From Salinigranum halophilum (lineage in GTDB: Archaea > Halobacteriota > Halobacteria > Halobacteriales > Haloferacaceae): a stretch of 64,000 nucleotides of DNA. Within the stretch, counting starts at the first letter, position 1; each line of letters begins with the position of its first letter. The DNA lies in the NCBI RefSeq assembly GCF_007004735.1, contig NZ_SSNL01000005.1, positions 496,001-560,000 of the forward strand, written 5' to 3'. A model generated the notes under the pieces. It was not told the origin of the DNA, made no database searches, and worked only from the letters and a program-made list of their open reading frames with translations. Below, piece by piece: positions 9,261 through 17,114 of the stretch. The position numbers were made by a program, and so were the translations under genes.

Positions 9261-10325
9261 TCAGGCCAGCCGACCCGTCAGCACCTCTGCGACCTCACGC
9301 GTCCCGTACCGTCCGTTGTAGGCCCCAGCCACGTCTCGAGAGTATCCACTCACCTTCGACTTCGACGTCGGCACGACTGCACTTGCCGCGTCCGCGACGT
9401 CCTGCTGAGTCATCGCCTTCCCCTCGGTCAACCGGTCAGCCACATACACCGCCGCAGCCGCAATCGTCACACGTGCCGTCCCTGGGCCGATACACGCCTC
9501 GTCAGCCAACTCGAGGAGGAACTCGCCGACCCGCCTGAGTTCGAGACACACATCGAGCGACAGTCCCTTCTGCTCGCCCAGCACCTCGACGACTGCGTCG
9601 ACCGCCCACGCCTGGGTTGGAGGCACCTCGCTCACCAACCCGAGTTCACACCGCAGCTTCCGCGCGGCTGCACACAGTCGCTCGTGCGACGTCTTCGCGT
9701 GGACCGCGACCTCCTTGGTCGTTCGCCGGAACCCAGACTGGCTCGTCGCCACGTACACTGCCCCAGCTGCGAGCGCCTCCCACCCCATCCGACCACCCGG
9801 AAGCCGCTCCTCCGAGGCCTGTTTCAACAACGCCGCCGCGTCCGCCGCGACGACGTTCGGGAGTCCGAGATTGCCGACGATCATCTGGATGTCACGGAGG
9901 CCTTCGTTGAGTCGAATCGCCCGCTTCGACTCCATCTGGAAGCGCTTGTGTCGCATCCGCAGCCGCCCGAACTTGTCTTTCTGCGCCTTCGTCAGCGCGT
10001 TCCCGTACCCATCCGAGGAGAGGAAGAACGTCGTGTGTAGGCCTTTGTCCACACGAAGCGACGTCGTCGTCTCGAGGCACCACTCAACGTGTCCCGACCC
10101 GACCGCACCCTGCTTGTGCAGACTGGGGCTCATCGCCCGTCGAAGGGCGTCCTCGTCAACGACCAATCCACACGTCTCACACACCGTCTCGATCGACTCA
10201 TGAACCAGCCGACCACCGCACTCGTCACACCGCGTCGCCTGCGCTGCTCGCCCGACCGCCCGCGTTCGCGCCTGTTCGTCAATCTGTTCCGAAGCTTCTT
10301 GTCCGATTGCGTTGTTACTAGACAT
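9261..10325 (-). CDS. tfb: Transcription initiation factor B (TFB paralogue)
   Basis: A 354-aa archaeal TFIIB homologue that recruits RNA polymerase to TBP-bound promoters. An N-terminal zinc ribbon has CDECGG and CETCG. It is followed by a linker/B-finger-like segment (KGLHTTFFLSSDGYG, then KFGRLRMRHKRFQ) and two cyclin-like repeats, each ending in an alanine-rich helix (ALAAGAVYVATSQ and TIAAAAVYVADRL). It is somewhat longer than the usual roughly 320 residues because of an N-terminal extension. Haloarchaea carry several TFBs. This one sits alone among palindromic repeats beside a defence locus and a HerA-type gene, so it is probably an accessory paralogue rather than the housekeeping one. 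No nearby gene appears to share its transcript. Confidence 0.93.
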   Translation of the reverse strand: MSSNNAIGQEASEQIDEQARTRAVGRAAQATRCDECGGRLVHESIETVCETCGLVVDEDALRRAMSPSLHKQGAVGSGHVEWCLETTTSLRVDKGLHTTFFLSSDGYGNALTKAQKDKFGRLRMRHKRFQMESKRAIRLNEGLRDIQMIVGNLGLPNVVAADAAALLKQASEERLPGGRMGWEALAAGAVYVATSQSGFRRTTKEVAVHAKTSHERLCAAARKLRCELGLVSEVPPTQAWAVDAVVEVLGEQKGLSLDVCLELRRVGEFLLELADEACIGPGTARVTIAAAAVYVADRLTEGKAMTQQDVADAASAVVPTSKSKVSGYSRDVAGAYNGRYGTREVAEVLTGRLA

Positions 10326-10420
10326 TGGGTGCTATCCCGAAGGCGCGTCCTCTACCGCGTCTTCACCGACACTCACCTCTACATGAGTCACATCTCTCCA
10401 CGACCAGTCATCGACAACTC

Positions 10421-10469
10421 GCGTCTCGCTCGCGCCTTCGAGCGCCCCTTGTGGGCGCGAGCGAGACGC
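10421..10469. repeat. Perfect 16-bp inverted repeat upstream of tfb
   Basis: GCGTCTCGCTCGCGCC at 10421-10436 is exactly complementary to 10454-10469, with a 17-nt spacer. It lies about 100 bp upstream of the tfb start and could be a terminator-like hairpin or part of a dispersed palindrome. Confidence 0.7.
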
Positions 10470-10613
10470 CTCCTCGAGAGTGTATCAACCAGCCGCGCGC
10501 GCCGTGGGCGGGGACCTGAGCGGCCAGCGCCAAGGTGGTTCGCGGTTCGGCCCGTCAGGGTCGCAACCGCAACCACACTTGGCTGCTGGCGCACCGGGAG
10601 GGTGCGAGCGAAG

Positions 10614-10697
10614 TGAGACGCGAACGCAGTGAGCGTCTCAGTAGCCCCCGCCCCGTGGAGGCGAGCGAAGCGCGGAACGAACACCGTGAGTTCCGCG
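10614..10697. repeat. Two successive hairpins in a GAGCGAAGCG-rich tract
   Basis: TGAGACGC (10614-10621) pairs with GCGTCTCA (10633-10640). CGCGGAAC (10671-10678) pairs with GTTCCGCG (10690-10697). A less regular pair follows in the next 40 bp. The tract has no coding signal. Confidence 0.55.
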
Positions 10698-11075
10698 AAG
10701 CGAACGGCGTCAGCCGTGACGCGCGGCGAGGCGTCAACGACGCCGAATCAGACACGGCACGGACACTCGCAGCCAGCAGACAGCGAACGCTCACACAGAC
10801 AAGGGTGAGGCTGAACGTGCCAGGCACTCGGGAGCCGAGACGATTCGAGGTGTCTTAACCAACAACTCTCGACTGTTGGTTAACACGGGGTCGGCGGTCG
10901 AGTATGTCCGAGACTCCCGCCGCCGATGGCATTGGAGATGAACAGGGGTGGGACTGAACGGGGCCAGACGCTCGGCGTCTCCGCGAGCGAAGCGAGCGGA
11001 TGGCTCGGTCGACGAGCGGAGCGAGTCGGTCGGTGAAGGCGGGCGACGCACGGACCGCAGCCGGAGGCGAGGACC

Positions 11076-11137
11076 GTGGTTCGAGAGAGCAAACCTCTCT
11101 CGTCATCACGAAAGAGCGCACGGCGCTCTTTCGAACG
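11076..11137. repeat. Two-hairpin palindromic element, copy A
   Basis: The first stem is CGAGAGAG (11082-11089) with CTCTCTCG (11095-11102). The second is CGAAAGAGCGC (11109-11119) with its exact complement at 11123-11133, giving an 11-bp stem and 3-nt loop. The segment GTGGTTCGAGAGA, the spacer TCTCTCGTCA and the following CACG are shared with the element at 16149-16225, although the stem bases differ. Confidence 0.65.
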
Positions 11138-11307
11138 ACAGCGAATCCCCCGAGTCGAGCGCCCGGGGGCGTTCGAGGTCACCAGACGAGATCGAGGCCG
11201 TCGAATCCCTCACCCCAAATGGGACTGTCGCGAGACCAAGCATACCAGTTGACCACTGACGTCCACACGGAAGGCCACTCGAAACCCGCCTTCCGAAAAT
11301 CAATTTC

Positions 11308-11409
11308 GATAACTACTCGCCACCAACCCGGCAATCGAGAGACAAATCCGACGAATATCAGACTCTCGTCTCTCGATTTACTCCGTTTGCCGGTATCTCG
11401 ATAGTTATC
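11308..11409. repeat. Nested imperfect palindrome upstream of the 125-aa gene
   Basis: The outer arms are GATAACTA (11308-11315) and TAGTTATC (11402-11409). Middle arms are CCGGCAA (11328-11334) and TTGCCGG (11387-11393). Inner arms are AATCGAGAGAC (11333-11343) and GTCTCTCGATT (11368-11378). The whole is 102 bp, like a small non-autonomous element, and ends 26 bp before the next gene's ATG. Confidence 0.55.
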
Positions 11410-11435
11410 ATATCGTACAATGACCGAGACAACCA

Positions 11436-11813
11436 ATGTCACGAGCCGTGACCAAGGGGCTCCCGGCACGACCACTCACGTTCGCGGAGATGGGAACCTA
11501 CGAAGGAGAGAACACAGAGGTACTGCTCACACCGTTTTGGGCGTGGACCGGAGACGGCGAGGACGACGATACCATCGTCATCGCGGTCGTCTGCACACTC
11601 CCCGACCGGATGAGCCTCCTCGGGTTCGACCCGGCGACCGAGACCTGGAACGCAGTCATCCATCAGACCGATTTTACGGACATCGCCGCAGTGCCGGGCA
11701 ACCTCAACCTGCTCGAACAGTGGTTGTTCGAGCGCTATCCACTCGACGAGCTGGTGGCGATCAACACCGAGCCGCTGGACTTTCTCTCGAAGACGAGTGG
11801 TCTCGGAGCCTGA
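11436..11813 (+). CDS. Hypothetical protein, 125 aa
   Basis: I do not recognise the family. The frame has haloarchaeal coding character: acidic, with conserved-looking phrases such as LLTPFWAWTGDGEDDDT and LLEQWLFERYPLDEL, no signal peptide and no membrane segment. The start is uncertain; ATG 11436 is the first in frame after the upstream palindrome, and a second Met lies at residue 19. It precedes the large HerA-type ATPase gene on the same strand by about 180 bp and may belong to the same module. Confidence 0.6.
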   Translation: MSRAVTKGLPARPLTFAEMGTYEGENTEVLLTPFWAWTGDGEDDDTIVIAVVCTLPDRMSLLGFDPATETWNAVIHQTDFTDIAAVPGNLNLLEQWLFERYPLDELVAINTEPLDFLSKTSGLGA

Positions 11814-11996
11814 TCGAGAACGCACAGCCACGGCGTGGCCACAGGCCACAGAGAACAGCAGTGCCACGAGGAGACGAACAGGGACACGACACGGCCACTC
11901 GGGACGGGAGTCGAACGGGTGGAGTGGACGCGAAACGAGACGGCACGGGATGAGACGATGCACAGTCTCGTCTCGAAGACTCCACACACGGTCAGC

Positions 11997-14900
11997 ATGG
12001 CAACGAAAGACGACACAGACCGGAACGGACGCATCGATGACGAACCGACAGCGCTCGGGCCTGACATCGAGCCCAGCGGAGACGAACCGCCACACGGAGA
12101 ACTCACAGTAACCGACTTCACTGCTGAGAGCACACAGAACACCAGTTCGTCCCCGCTCTCGAACGCACCGACACCACGGCCATATATCGAGATTCGGCCC
12201 TCGTCGAGTGGGCTCTCGGCGCGGGCGGTCGTCGCGTCGATGCAGAAGCTGTACGTCACACTAGAGTCGCTGACCGAAGACGCGGGACTCCTCCAGCGCC
12301 TTGGTCTCCGATCACGCGCGCCACCACCGACAGTCGAGTGGGTGTTCGTCGGTGATGGCCGCGCGGATACGAGTATCCGCTGGCTCGTCGGCGTCACGGG
12401 CACGCCGGCTGCGGAGGCCCACAGGCAAGACGAACGAGACGAAAAAGAGGCGAGCGAATCGAGCCGCGGGAGACACAAGACGGCAGCGGGGCGTGACCGC
12501 GAAGCGGCTGAAGACGCGGCCGTCACCCACCGTCTCCATCGCATCGAACGCGTCCTCCGGCAGACGCTCCCGAGTACGTACGAGTTGCGACGAGTGCAAT
12601 GGCACCCAGAATACCTAACAGAGCACCTGCCCGCACCCGTCGTGTCACCGCCGCCGTCGAATCCACACGAGCGTGTCGGGCCACACCACCCCGCCATCAC
12701 GGTCGACTCACCGTACGTTGCGGGTGTCGAATATCGGGGGCGAGCCACGCACACGAAAGACTGGCAACTCCCACTGACGCGATTCGGCGACCCCCTCGAG
12801 TCATCACCGTCAGCATCGGCCGTGACCTCGCCTTCGGCTTCGACAGGCGCGCCGCGTCGCACTCGTGACCAACAGCAGGGGCAGGTCGGGAGTGAGACAC
12901 AGCAGTGCACGCTGTCGGGTGTGATCGAGACGATCCGCGATGCAGAGACGCCAGTCATCTATCAGGTCGTGTGTCGACCGATCGAGCCGTGGACACGCGA
13001 GGCTGACGCGTACCGCTGGGAACTCGAGAACGGTGAGCCGACACTCGCGAGTAAGGCCTTCGAGTTGTTGTTCCCCCGCTCGCCCGAGGACCGAGAGGCG
13101 TTCGAACCGTCTCCGTCGTCACAGGCGCGGCTGGACGCGCTCGAAACGCGCAACACCCACCAGTCGTTTGGCGTCTGTGTCCGTGCCGTTGCCCTCACGC
13201 GCGACACGCCGGTCGCTGCGGACAGCGTCGCACGGCAGTTGGCGACGGAACTCGAGACGGTCGGGAGTACACACCATCGCATCGAGGGAGCCGTCCGGAC
13301 GGATGACGACCTCCACACAGAACGAGAGCCGCCGGGCAGTCAGCTCTTCACCGACCTCGTCGAGCGGAGGTGGCACGCCCCCACGTACGGGGACCGACCA
13401 CTCAAAAACGGGTTCAGACGACAGCCGAGTCGTGGGCTCGTCGTCACGCCTGCGGAGTTGCCCAGCCTGTGTCTGGTCGATGGAGCGAGACTCACACCGA
13501 ACGGCCAGCGGGCACTCTCACTTCGGCACGGCGAGCGGACGGGGCTCGTCTTACCCCCACCGGGCGTCTTAGCGCAGTATACCGAGCCGGGGCAGACGCT
13601 CTGTCAGCCACTGACGCACGACCGTCGACCCTACCTCCGGCCGTTCGTGAACCCGGTCGCTCTCCAGGACAAACATCTCGTCATCGCCGGGACGACCGGG
13701 TCGGGGAAGTCCGTCACCATACAGACGGGGCAACTGAGTAACGTTGTGGCGACTGCAGGCCCGGAGATCATCTTCGACCACAAGAGTGGGCAGACGAGTG
13801 TGGAGTTCATGCAGTCGTACTACGCAGCGTATGGAACGCTCGAGGACGTCATCTACTTCGACCTCTCGCAGGTGCTGCCGGCGCTGTCGTTTTTCGATAT
13901 CCGGCCGCTCCTCAACGCGGGCGTTCCCCGCCAGGAGGCGGTCGAACGGACGGTCGGGCACTACGAGGAGATTCTCAGGACGCTCTGGGGGGCCGACCAG
14001 TACGACGCGAAGGAGGCACCGAAGGCGATTCGCATGCACGCGAGGGCGCTGTTCGATCCCGTCCACGGGTCGGACGCCTTCAGCAACGACGACTTGCGAG
14101 AGGCGCTGAGCCGGACGCTGTCAGAACAGATTACGCCGCCGGTCTCCAACGAGAAGTACGAGCGGTATTTCAGGGAGTTCTTACAGCGACGACACGAGGT
14201 GTTCGGGGCAGCGATGGGCGGTGCGATCAGTCGAGTCGAGAAGATCGACACCAGTAGCCGACTCGCGCCACTGTTCGATCACGTTCACCGCCAAGACCCA
14301 GGTCACGCTGACGACGACAACGACAATGACAACGACAACGACAACGACGACGCGTCGGTAACCCATCCCGCGTTCAGCTTCGCCGATATTGTCGACGAGG
14401 ACGTCACGGTGGTCTTCGACTTCGGTGGGATGGAAACAGAGATCAAGGCGGCGCTGACGCTCGTTCTCCTCTCAGACCTGTGGACGGCGCTCGAGTCTCG
14501 AGCGACCGGAGCGAAGCGGCCGGAGTCGTCGGAAGCGTCACACTCGCAGGTGAACCTCTATCTCGAGGAGGCGGGCTCGGTCGCCAACTCGCCGATCGTC
14601 GATACCCTGCTCTCACAGGGGCGGTCGTTCGGCCTGTCGGTCATGCTGGGCGTGCAGTATCTGGGACAGCTTCGCTCGCAAGACGACGATGATGACACCT
14701 ACTACGAGACGCTGAACGAGACGGCGACGTTCATCGTGGGGAACGTCGCGGTCGATGACGATATTACGAACGTCCTCGCGACGGCTGACATGCCGCCACA
14801 GGCGGTGGCCCGTCGACTGGCTGCGATGCGTCGCGGTGAGTGGCTCGTCCGCCCGGGCGCGCTCTTCGGGGAGGAGACACCACGCCCGTTTCTCGCAGAG

Positions 14901-16145
14901 TCACTTCCGGCTCCCACGGGACACCCAGCCAGCGATGAGCCGCTTGCGGAGGATTCAGCGAAGAAGCTCCGATTCGATGTCGCGCTCGTCCGTGCGGAAG
15001 AACGGACCCGTCGGCGCTACGGGTATGCCCATCGCGACCCTGATGTGACGGCGAACGCCAACGCAGGGACGGGGACGAACGATTCGACGGCTGGCACACA
15101 GCCGACTGCGGGCGGAGCGGACAGTGACGATGCGACCAGCGCCGACGAGCCGAATCCAGATCCCGCTGTCGAGGCCGCACAGAACGGCTCGCTCTTGCCA
15201 CACACGAAGCGGTTCCCTACGTTTCTCAGCTACGATGAGCCACGCCGGGCGATTCAGTGTGTCGAGTGTGGGACCCGCTACAATCCCTCGGAGGCTGGCA
15301 TCCGTGATGCCATCGAGTGTTGTCACGCGTTCGAGGAGGTCGACCGCGACGACATCCCCACACTCACCGCCCACCTGAAGCTCGCACCCGCCGAGATTCG
15401 TGGCTCGCCGTGGTCGCCAGGGCAACTCCGGTTCATCCAGACGGTCTGGAACGCCCAGCAGGGCACCTATAGCGACCTGGAGTACGATATCACACGCGAC
15501 AGCATGGTTCGCCTCCGTGAGTACGTCGGGGTGGCGGTCGACGAGGTTGAGGCGCTCGTCGACGCAGACCTGATCCGCGAGGATACCACGCTCCCGCATC
15601 TCCTCTACAGCGTGACCGCTGCCGGCCGCGACGCCGTCGGCGAGCATTATCGCGAAGGGGTGGATTACGGCCCCGGCCGGGGTGACTTGGGTGAGTCGAG
15701 CGAACACATCATGATGGTCGAGCTCGCGACGTGGCTTGCCGAACAGCGCTGTGCCGATCCGGAACACGACGCGGCGACTGTCTCGCCGTATCATCAACTC
15801 GATGATGGCCGCCGCCTTGACGTGGCGTGTCTGGATGCCGAGGGAGAGATCGTCGTCGCCATCGAAGCCGAGCGGATCAACAACGACGCGCCGACCGCAG
15901 CCCCGACCGATTTCGATAAGATGGCCGACTGTGGCGCAGCTGAGGCCATCTGGGTCGTCTCGGGGCTGAGCGCTGCCTCGAAGCTCACGGAGGCCCTACA
16001 CGACCCGGCCGATGGCGAGCCGCGAATCGACCGGACCTACAGCCCGACCAGTCAAACACAGAAGTACCGGATCGACGAACCCGGTTTTACCGACATTCAC
16101 ACCGTTAGAGGCCTCATCAAGCGTCGTGAACAGGACGCCGAGTGA
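11997..16145 (+). CDS. HerA/FtsK/VirB4-type ATPase with C-terminal nuclease-like domain
   Basis: A 1382-aa protein. An N-terminal region of about 550 residues of unknown fold is followed by a P-loop ATPase: Walker A GTTGSGKS (about 565-572), a Walker B-like strand VNLYLEEAG (about 852-860), and an SQGRSFGLSVMLGVQYLGQ segment typical of HerA/VirB4/TraG motors. About residue 1085 there is a CVECG-type zinc site, then a winged-helix-like part. The last 150 residues read like a PD-(D/E)XK fold: a Glu in VELATW, Asp in GRRLDV, Glu-x-Glu in VAIEAER, and a Lys further on. Proteins of this build occur on haloarchaeal plasmids and integrated elements and may move DNA in conjugation or act in defence. 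The frame is open upstream to 11835; I chose the ATG at 11997 because coding-like composition begins there. Confidence 0.8.
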   Translation: MATKDDTDRNGRIDDEPTALGPDIEPSGDEPPHGELTVTDFTAESTQNTSSSPLSNAPTPRPYIEIRPSSSGLSARAVVASMQKLYVTLESLTEDAGLLQRLGLRSRAPPPTVEWVFVGDGRADTSIRWLVGVTGTPAAEAHRQDERDEKEASESSRGRHKTAAGRDREAAEDAAVTHRLHRIERVLRQTLPSTYELRRVQWHPEYLTEHLPAPVVSPPPSNPHERVGPHHPAITVDSPYVAGVEYRGRATHTKDWQLPLTRFGDPLESSPSASAVTSPSASTGAPRRTRDQQQGQVGSETQQCTLSGVIETIRDAETPVIYQVVCRPIEPWTREADAYRWELENGEPTLASKAFELLFPRSPEDREAFEPSPSSQARLDALETRNTHQSFGVCVRAVALTRDTPVAADSVARQLATELETVGSTHHRIEGAVRTDDDLHTEREPPGSQLFTDLVERRWHAPTYGDRPLKNGFRRQPSRGLVVTPAELPSLCLVDGARLTPNGQRALSLRHGERTGLVLPPPGVLAQYTEPGQTLCQPLTHDRRPYLRPFVNPVALQDKHLVIAGTTGSGKSVTIQTGQLSNVVATAGPEIIFDHKSGQTSVEFMQSYYAAYGTLEDVIYFDLSQVLPALSFFDIRPLLNAGVPRQEAVERTVGHYEEILRTLWGADQYDAKEAPKAIRMHARALFDPVHGSDAFSNDDLREALSRTLSEQITPPVSNEKYERYFREFLQRRHEVFGAAMGGAISRVEKIDTSSRLAPLFDHVHRQDPGHADDDNDNDNDNDNDDASVTHPAFSFADIVDEDVTVVFDFGGMETEIKAALTLVLLSDLWTALESRATGAKRPESSEASHSQVNLYLEEAGSVANSPIVDTLLSQGRSFGLSVMLGVQYLGQLRSQDDDDDTYYETLNETATFIVGNVAVDDDITNVLATADMPPQAVARRLAAMRRGEWLVRPGALFGEETPRPFLAESLPAPTGHPASDEPLAEDSAKKLRFDVALVRAEERTRRRYGYAHRDPDVTANANAGTGTNDSTAGTQPTAGGADSDDATSADEPNPDPAVEAAQNGSLLPHTKRFPTFLSYDEPRRAIQCVECGTRYNPSEAGIRDAIECCHAFEEVDRDDIPTLTAHLKLAPAEIRGSPWSPGQLRFIQTVWNAQQGTYSDLEYDITRDSMVRLREYVGVAVDEVEALVDADLIREDTTLPHLLYSVTAAGRDAVGEHYREGVDYGPGRGDLGESSEHIMMVELATWLAEQRCADPEHDAATVSPYHQLDDGRRLDVACLDAEGEIVVAIEAERINNDAPTAAPTDFDKMADCGAAEAIWVVSGLSAASKLTEALHDPADGEPRIDRTYSPTSQTQKYRIDEPGFTDIHTVRGLIKRREQDAE
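14310..14352 (+). repeat. Asp/Asn-coding hexanucleotide tandem repeat inside the ATPase gene
   Basis: Repeats of GACAAC (one GACAAT variant), flanked by GACGAC, encode an alternating Asp-Asn run between two ATPase segments. It is in frame and a multiple of three, so length changes would be tolerated. It is probably a flexible linker. Confidence 0.75.
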
Positions 16146-16148
16146 ACC

Positions 16149-16225
16149 GCCTCGGGGTCAAGTGGTTCGAGAGACTGCGTCTCTCGTCAGCACGGAAATC
16201 GAAGATTTCCGTACGACCCCGAGGC
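16149..16225. repeat. Two-hairpin palindromic element with closing stem, copy B
   Basis: An 11-bp outer stem (GCCTCGGGGTC at 16149-16159 with 16215-16225) encloses two perfect hairpins. These are CGAGAGAC/GTCTCTCG (16168-16175 with 16179-16186) and ACGGAAATC/GATTTCCGT (16192-16200 with 16204-16212). The 77-nt unit starts four bases after the ATPase stop codon, so it could end its transcript. Its spacers match copy A at 11076-11137. Confidence 0.75.
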
Positions 16226-16249
16226 ACTCGCCTTGTTTTCTCTGTAGAG

Positions 16250-16292
16250 TTTGACATCCTCCGCGCCCTGAAGGGCAGAGATTTCTCCTTGA
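16250..16292 (-). mobile_element. Solo IS200/IS605-type end
   Basis: The segment beginning TTTGACATCCTCC, followed by the small hairpin GCCCTGAAGGGC and then ATTTCTCC, has the layout of the ends found after tnpB genes of IS200/IS605 elements in haloarchaea. Read on the minus strand it is GGAGAAA, hairpin, GGAGGATGTCAAA, like the copy at 61619. No transposase gene adjoins it. Confidence 0.5.
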
Positions 16293-16333
16293 CTCCCCGT
16301 AAGAGCACCACGAGAAAGTGCTCACGCTCCTGA

Positions 16334-16373
16334 ACTGTTGGAGGTTCAGACAACACGGCTATACTGTTGGAGG
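16334..16373 (+). promoter_or_regulatory. TATA box and candidate operators of the DUF6516 gene
   Basis: CTATA at 16359-16363 is 27 nt before the ATG at 16389. An exact 11-bp direct repeat, ACTGTTGGAGG, occurs at 16334-16344 and 16363-16373, the second copy touching the TATA box. The first copy is also inside a palindrome, CTGAAC (16330-16335) with GTTCAG (16344-16349). Such sites suit autoregulation by an antitoxin. Confidence 0.5.
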
Positions 16374-16388
16374 GCGTAGCAACAGCTG

Positions 16389-16694
16389 ATGCCGGGGGAC
16401 GACGAGACGGCAGCGCAGGTCCTGGACGTCCGCGAACGCTTCCCGGCGAACGCAACCTACGCCCAGGCCAGCGCCTACCGTGTCCCCCGCTCGGAGCGCT
16501 ACCCCGATGGCGTCAAGTACTCGCTGCAGTATGGCCGAAGCGACACACCGGACGGAGACGACGGGACGATCATCCGCTACGACAACTTCCCGGACCATCC
16601 CGACGCACCCCTGCATCACAAACACACCGCAGACGGGGAAATCGAGGCGGTCGACTTCGACGGCCTCCTCGGGCTCTACCGTCGCTTCAACTAA
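16389..16694 (+). CDS. DUF6516 family protein, probable toxin of a toxin-antitoxin pair
   Basis: A 101-aa protein with the features of the haloarchaeal DUF6516 family: SLQYGRSDTPDGDDGTIIRYDNFPDH in pieces, then a His-rich HHKHTADGE and a C-terminal DFDGLLGLYRRF. In many archaeal genomes this small protein is encoded directly before a winged-helix protein of the HVO_A0114 family, a pairing treated as a type II toxin-antitoxin module. Here the partner is 420 bp downstream at 17115, separated by decayed DNA. The start is supported by the TATA box 27 nt upstream. The reading frame is intact. Confidence 0.65.
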   Translation: MPGDDETAAQVLDVRERFPANATYAQASAYRVPRSERYPDGVKYSLQYGRSDTPDGDDGTIIRYDNFPDHPDAPLHHKHTADGEIEAVDFDGLLGLYRRFN

Positions 16695-17114
16695 GCGGTC
16701 GCGCGGAGTCCCCTTCCTCAAGGAGCGAGCGGAGAGGGGAGGAGCGCGTGCGAACCTTTAGAACCGAGTTCGACGAATTTCAGACTGTCCATGACGGGCC
16801 ACAGACAGTCCGTGAGGGCTGGCGTGCCAACGAGGCCACGGTGCGTTTCTCGGCATGGACGGGTCGCCGTCAACCGGCCCCGAAAGCCGGACCGTCGAAG
16901 CGAACGCGACGCCATGTGCCTCTCCGTCTCCCGTGGCCTCGGTCGCGGAGTAGAGTGGAGGTCACGGCTAATTAAATTGCCGCTGGCGTCTGGCCCTGCG
17001 CTACAAGTGGCTTTCGTCGGGGTGAGTCCCATCCCGAGAAGCCGCACGCAAGCCCCACCCTCAGAGCGCCGAAGGCGCTCAGGGTGGGGTAGTTGACGCA
17101 AGAGGTACGAAACT
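16695..17114. other. Decayed insertion between the two toxin-antitoxin genes
   Basis: No intact gene. The left part shows no family resemblance I can defend. The right end holds a strong hairpin with a GGGGTAGTTGAC tail, as found after haloarchaeal tnpB genes. A short open stretch ending at the stop codon near 16952 could be the eroded C-terminus of such a transposase-associated protein, but this is weak. Confidence 0.45.
17053..17095 (+). mobile_element. IS200/IS605-like terminal hairpin
   Basis: CCCCACCCT (17053-17061) pairs with AGGGTGGGG (17081-17089), enclosing AGCGCC (17065-17070) with GGCGCT (17074-17079), 15 bp in all, and is followed by TAGTTGAC. This hairpin-plus-tail is characteristic of the 3' ends of IS1341-type (tnpB-only) elements in haloarchaea. 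No transposase remains. Confidence 0.55.

Larger units (their letters stand above)
10326..11435. other. 1.1-kb gene-free stretch full of palindromes
   Basis: Between the TFB start and the 125-aa gene I see no credible gene. The stretch is a chain of perfect or near-perfect inverted repeats joined by GAGCGAAGCGAGCG-like tracts. It probably represents debris of mobile or palindromic repetitive DNA plus the promoters of the flanking genes. Confidence 0.6.
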
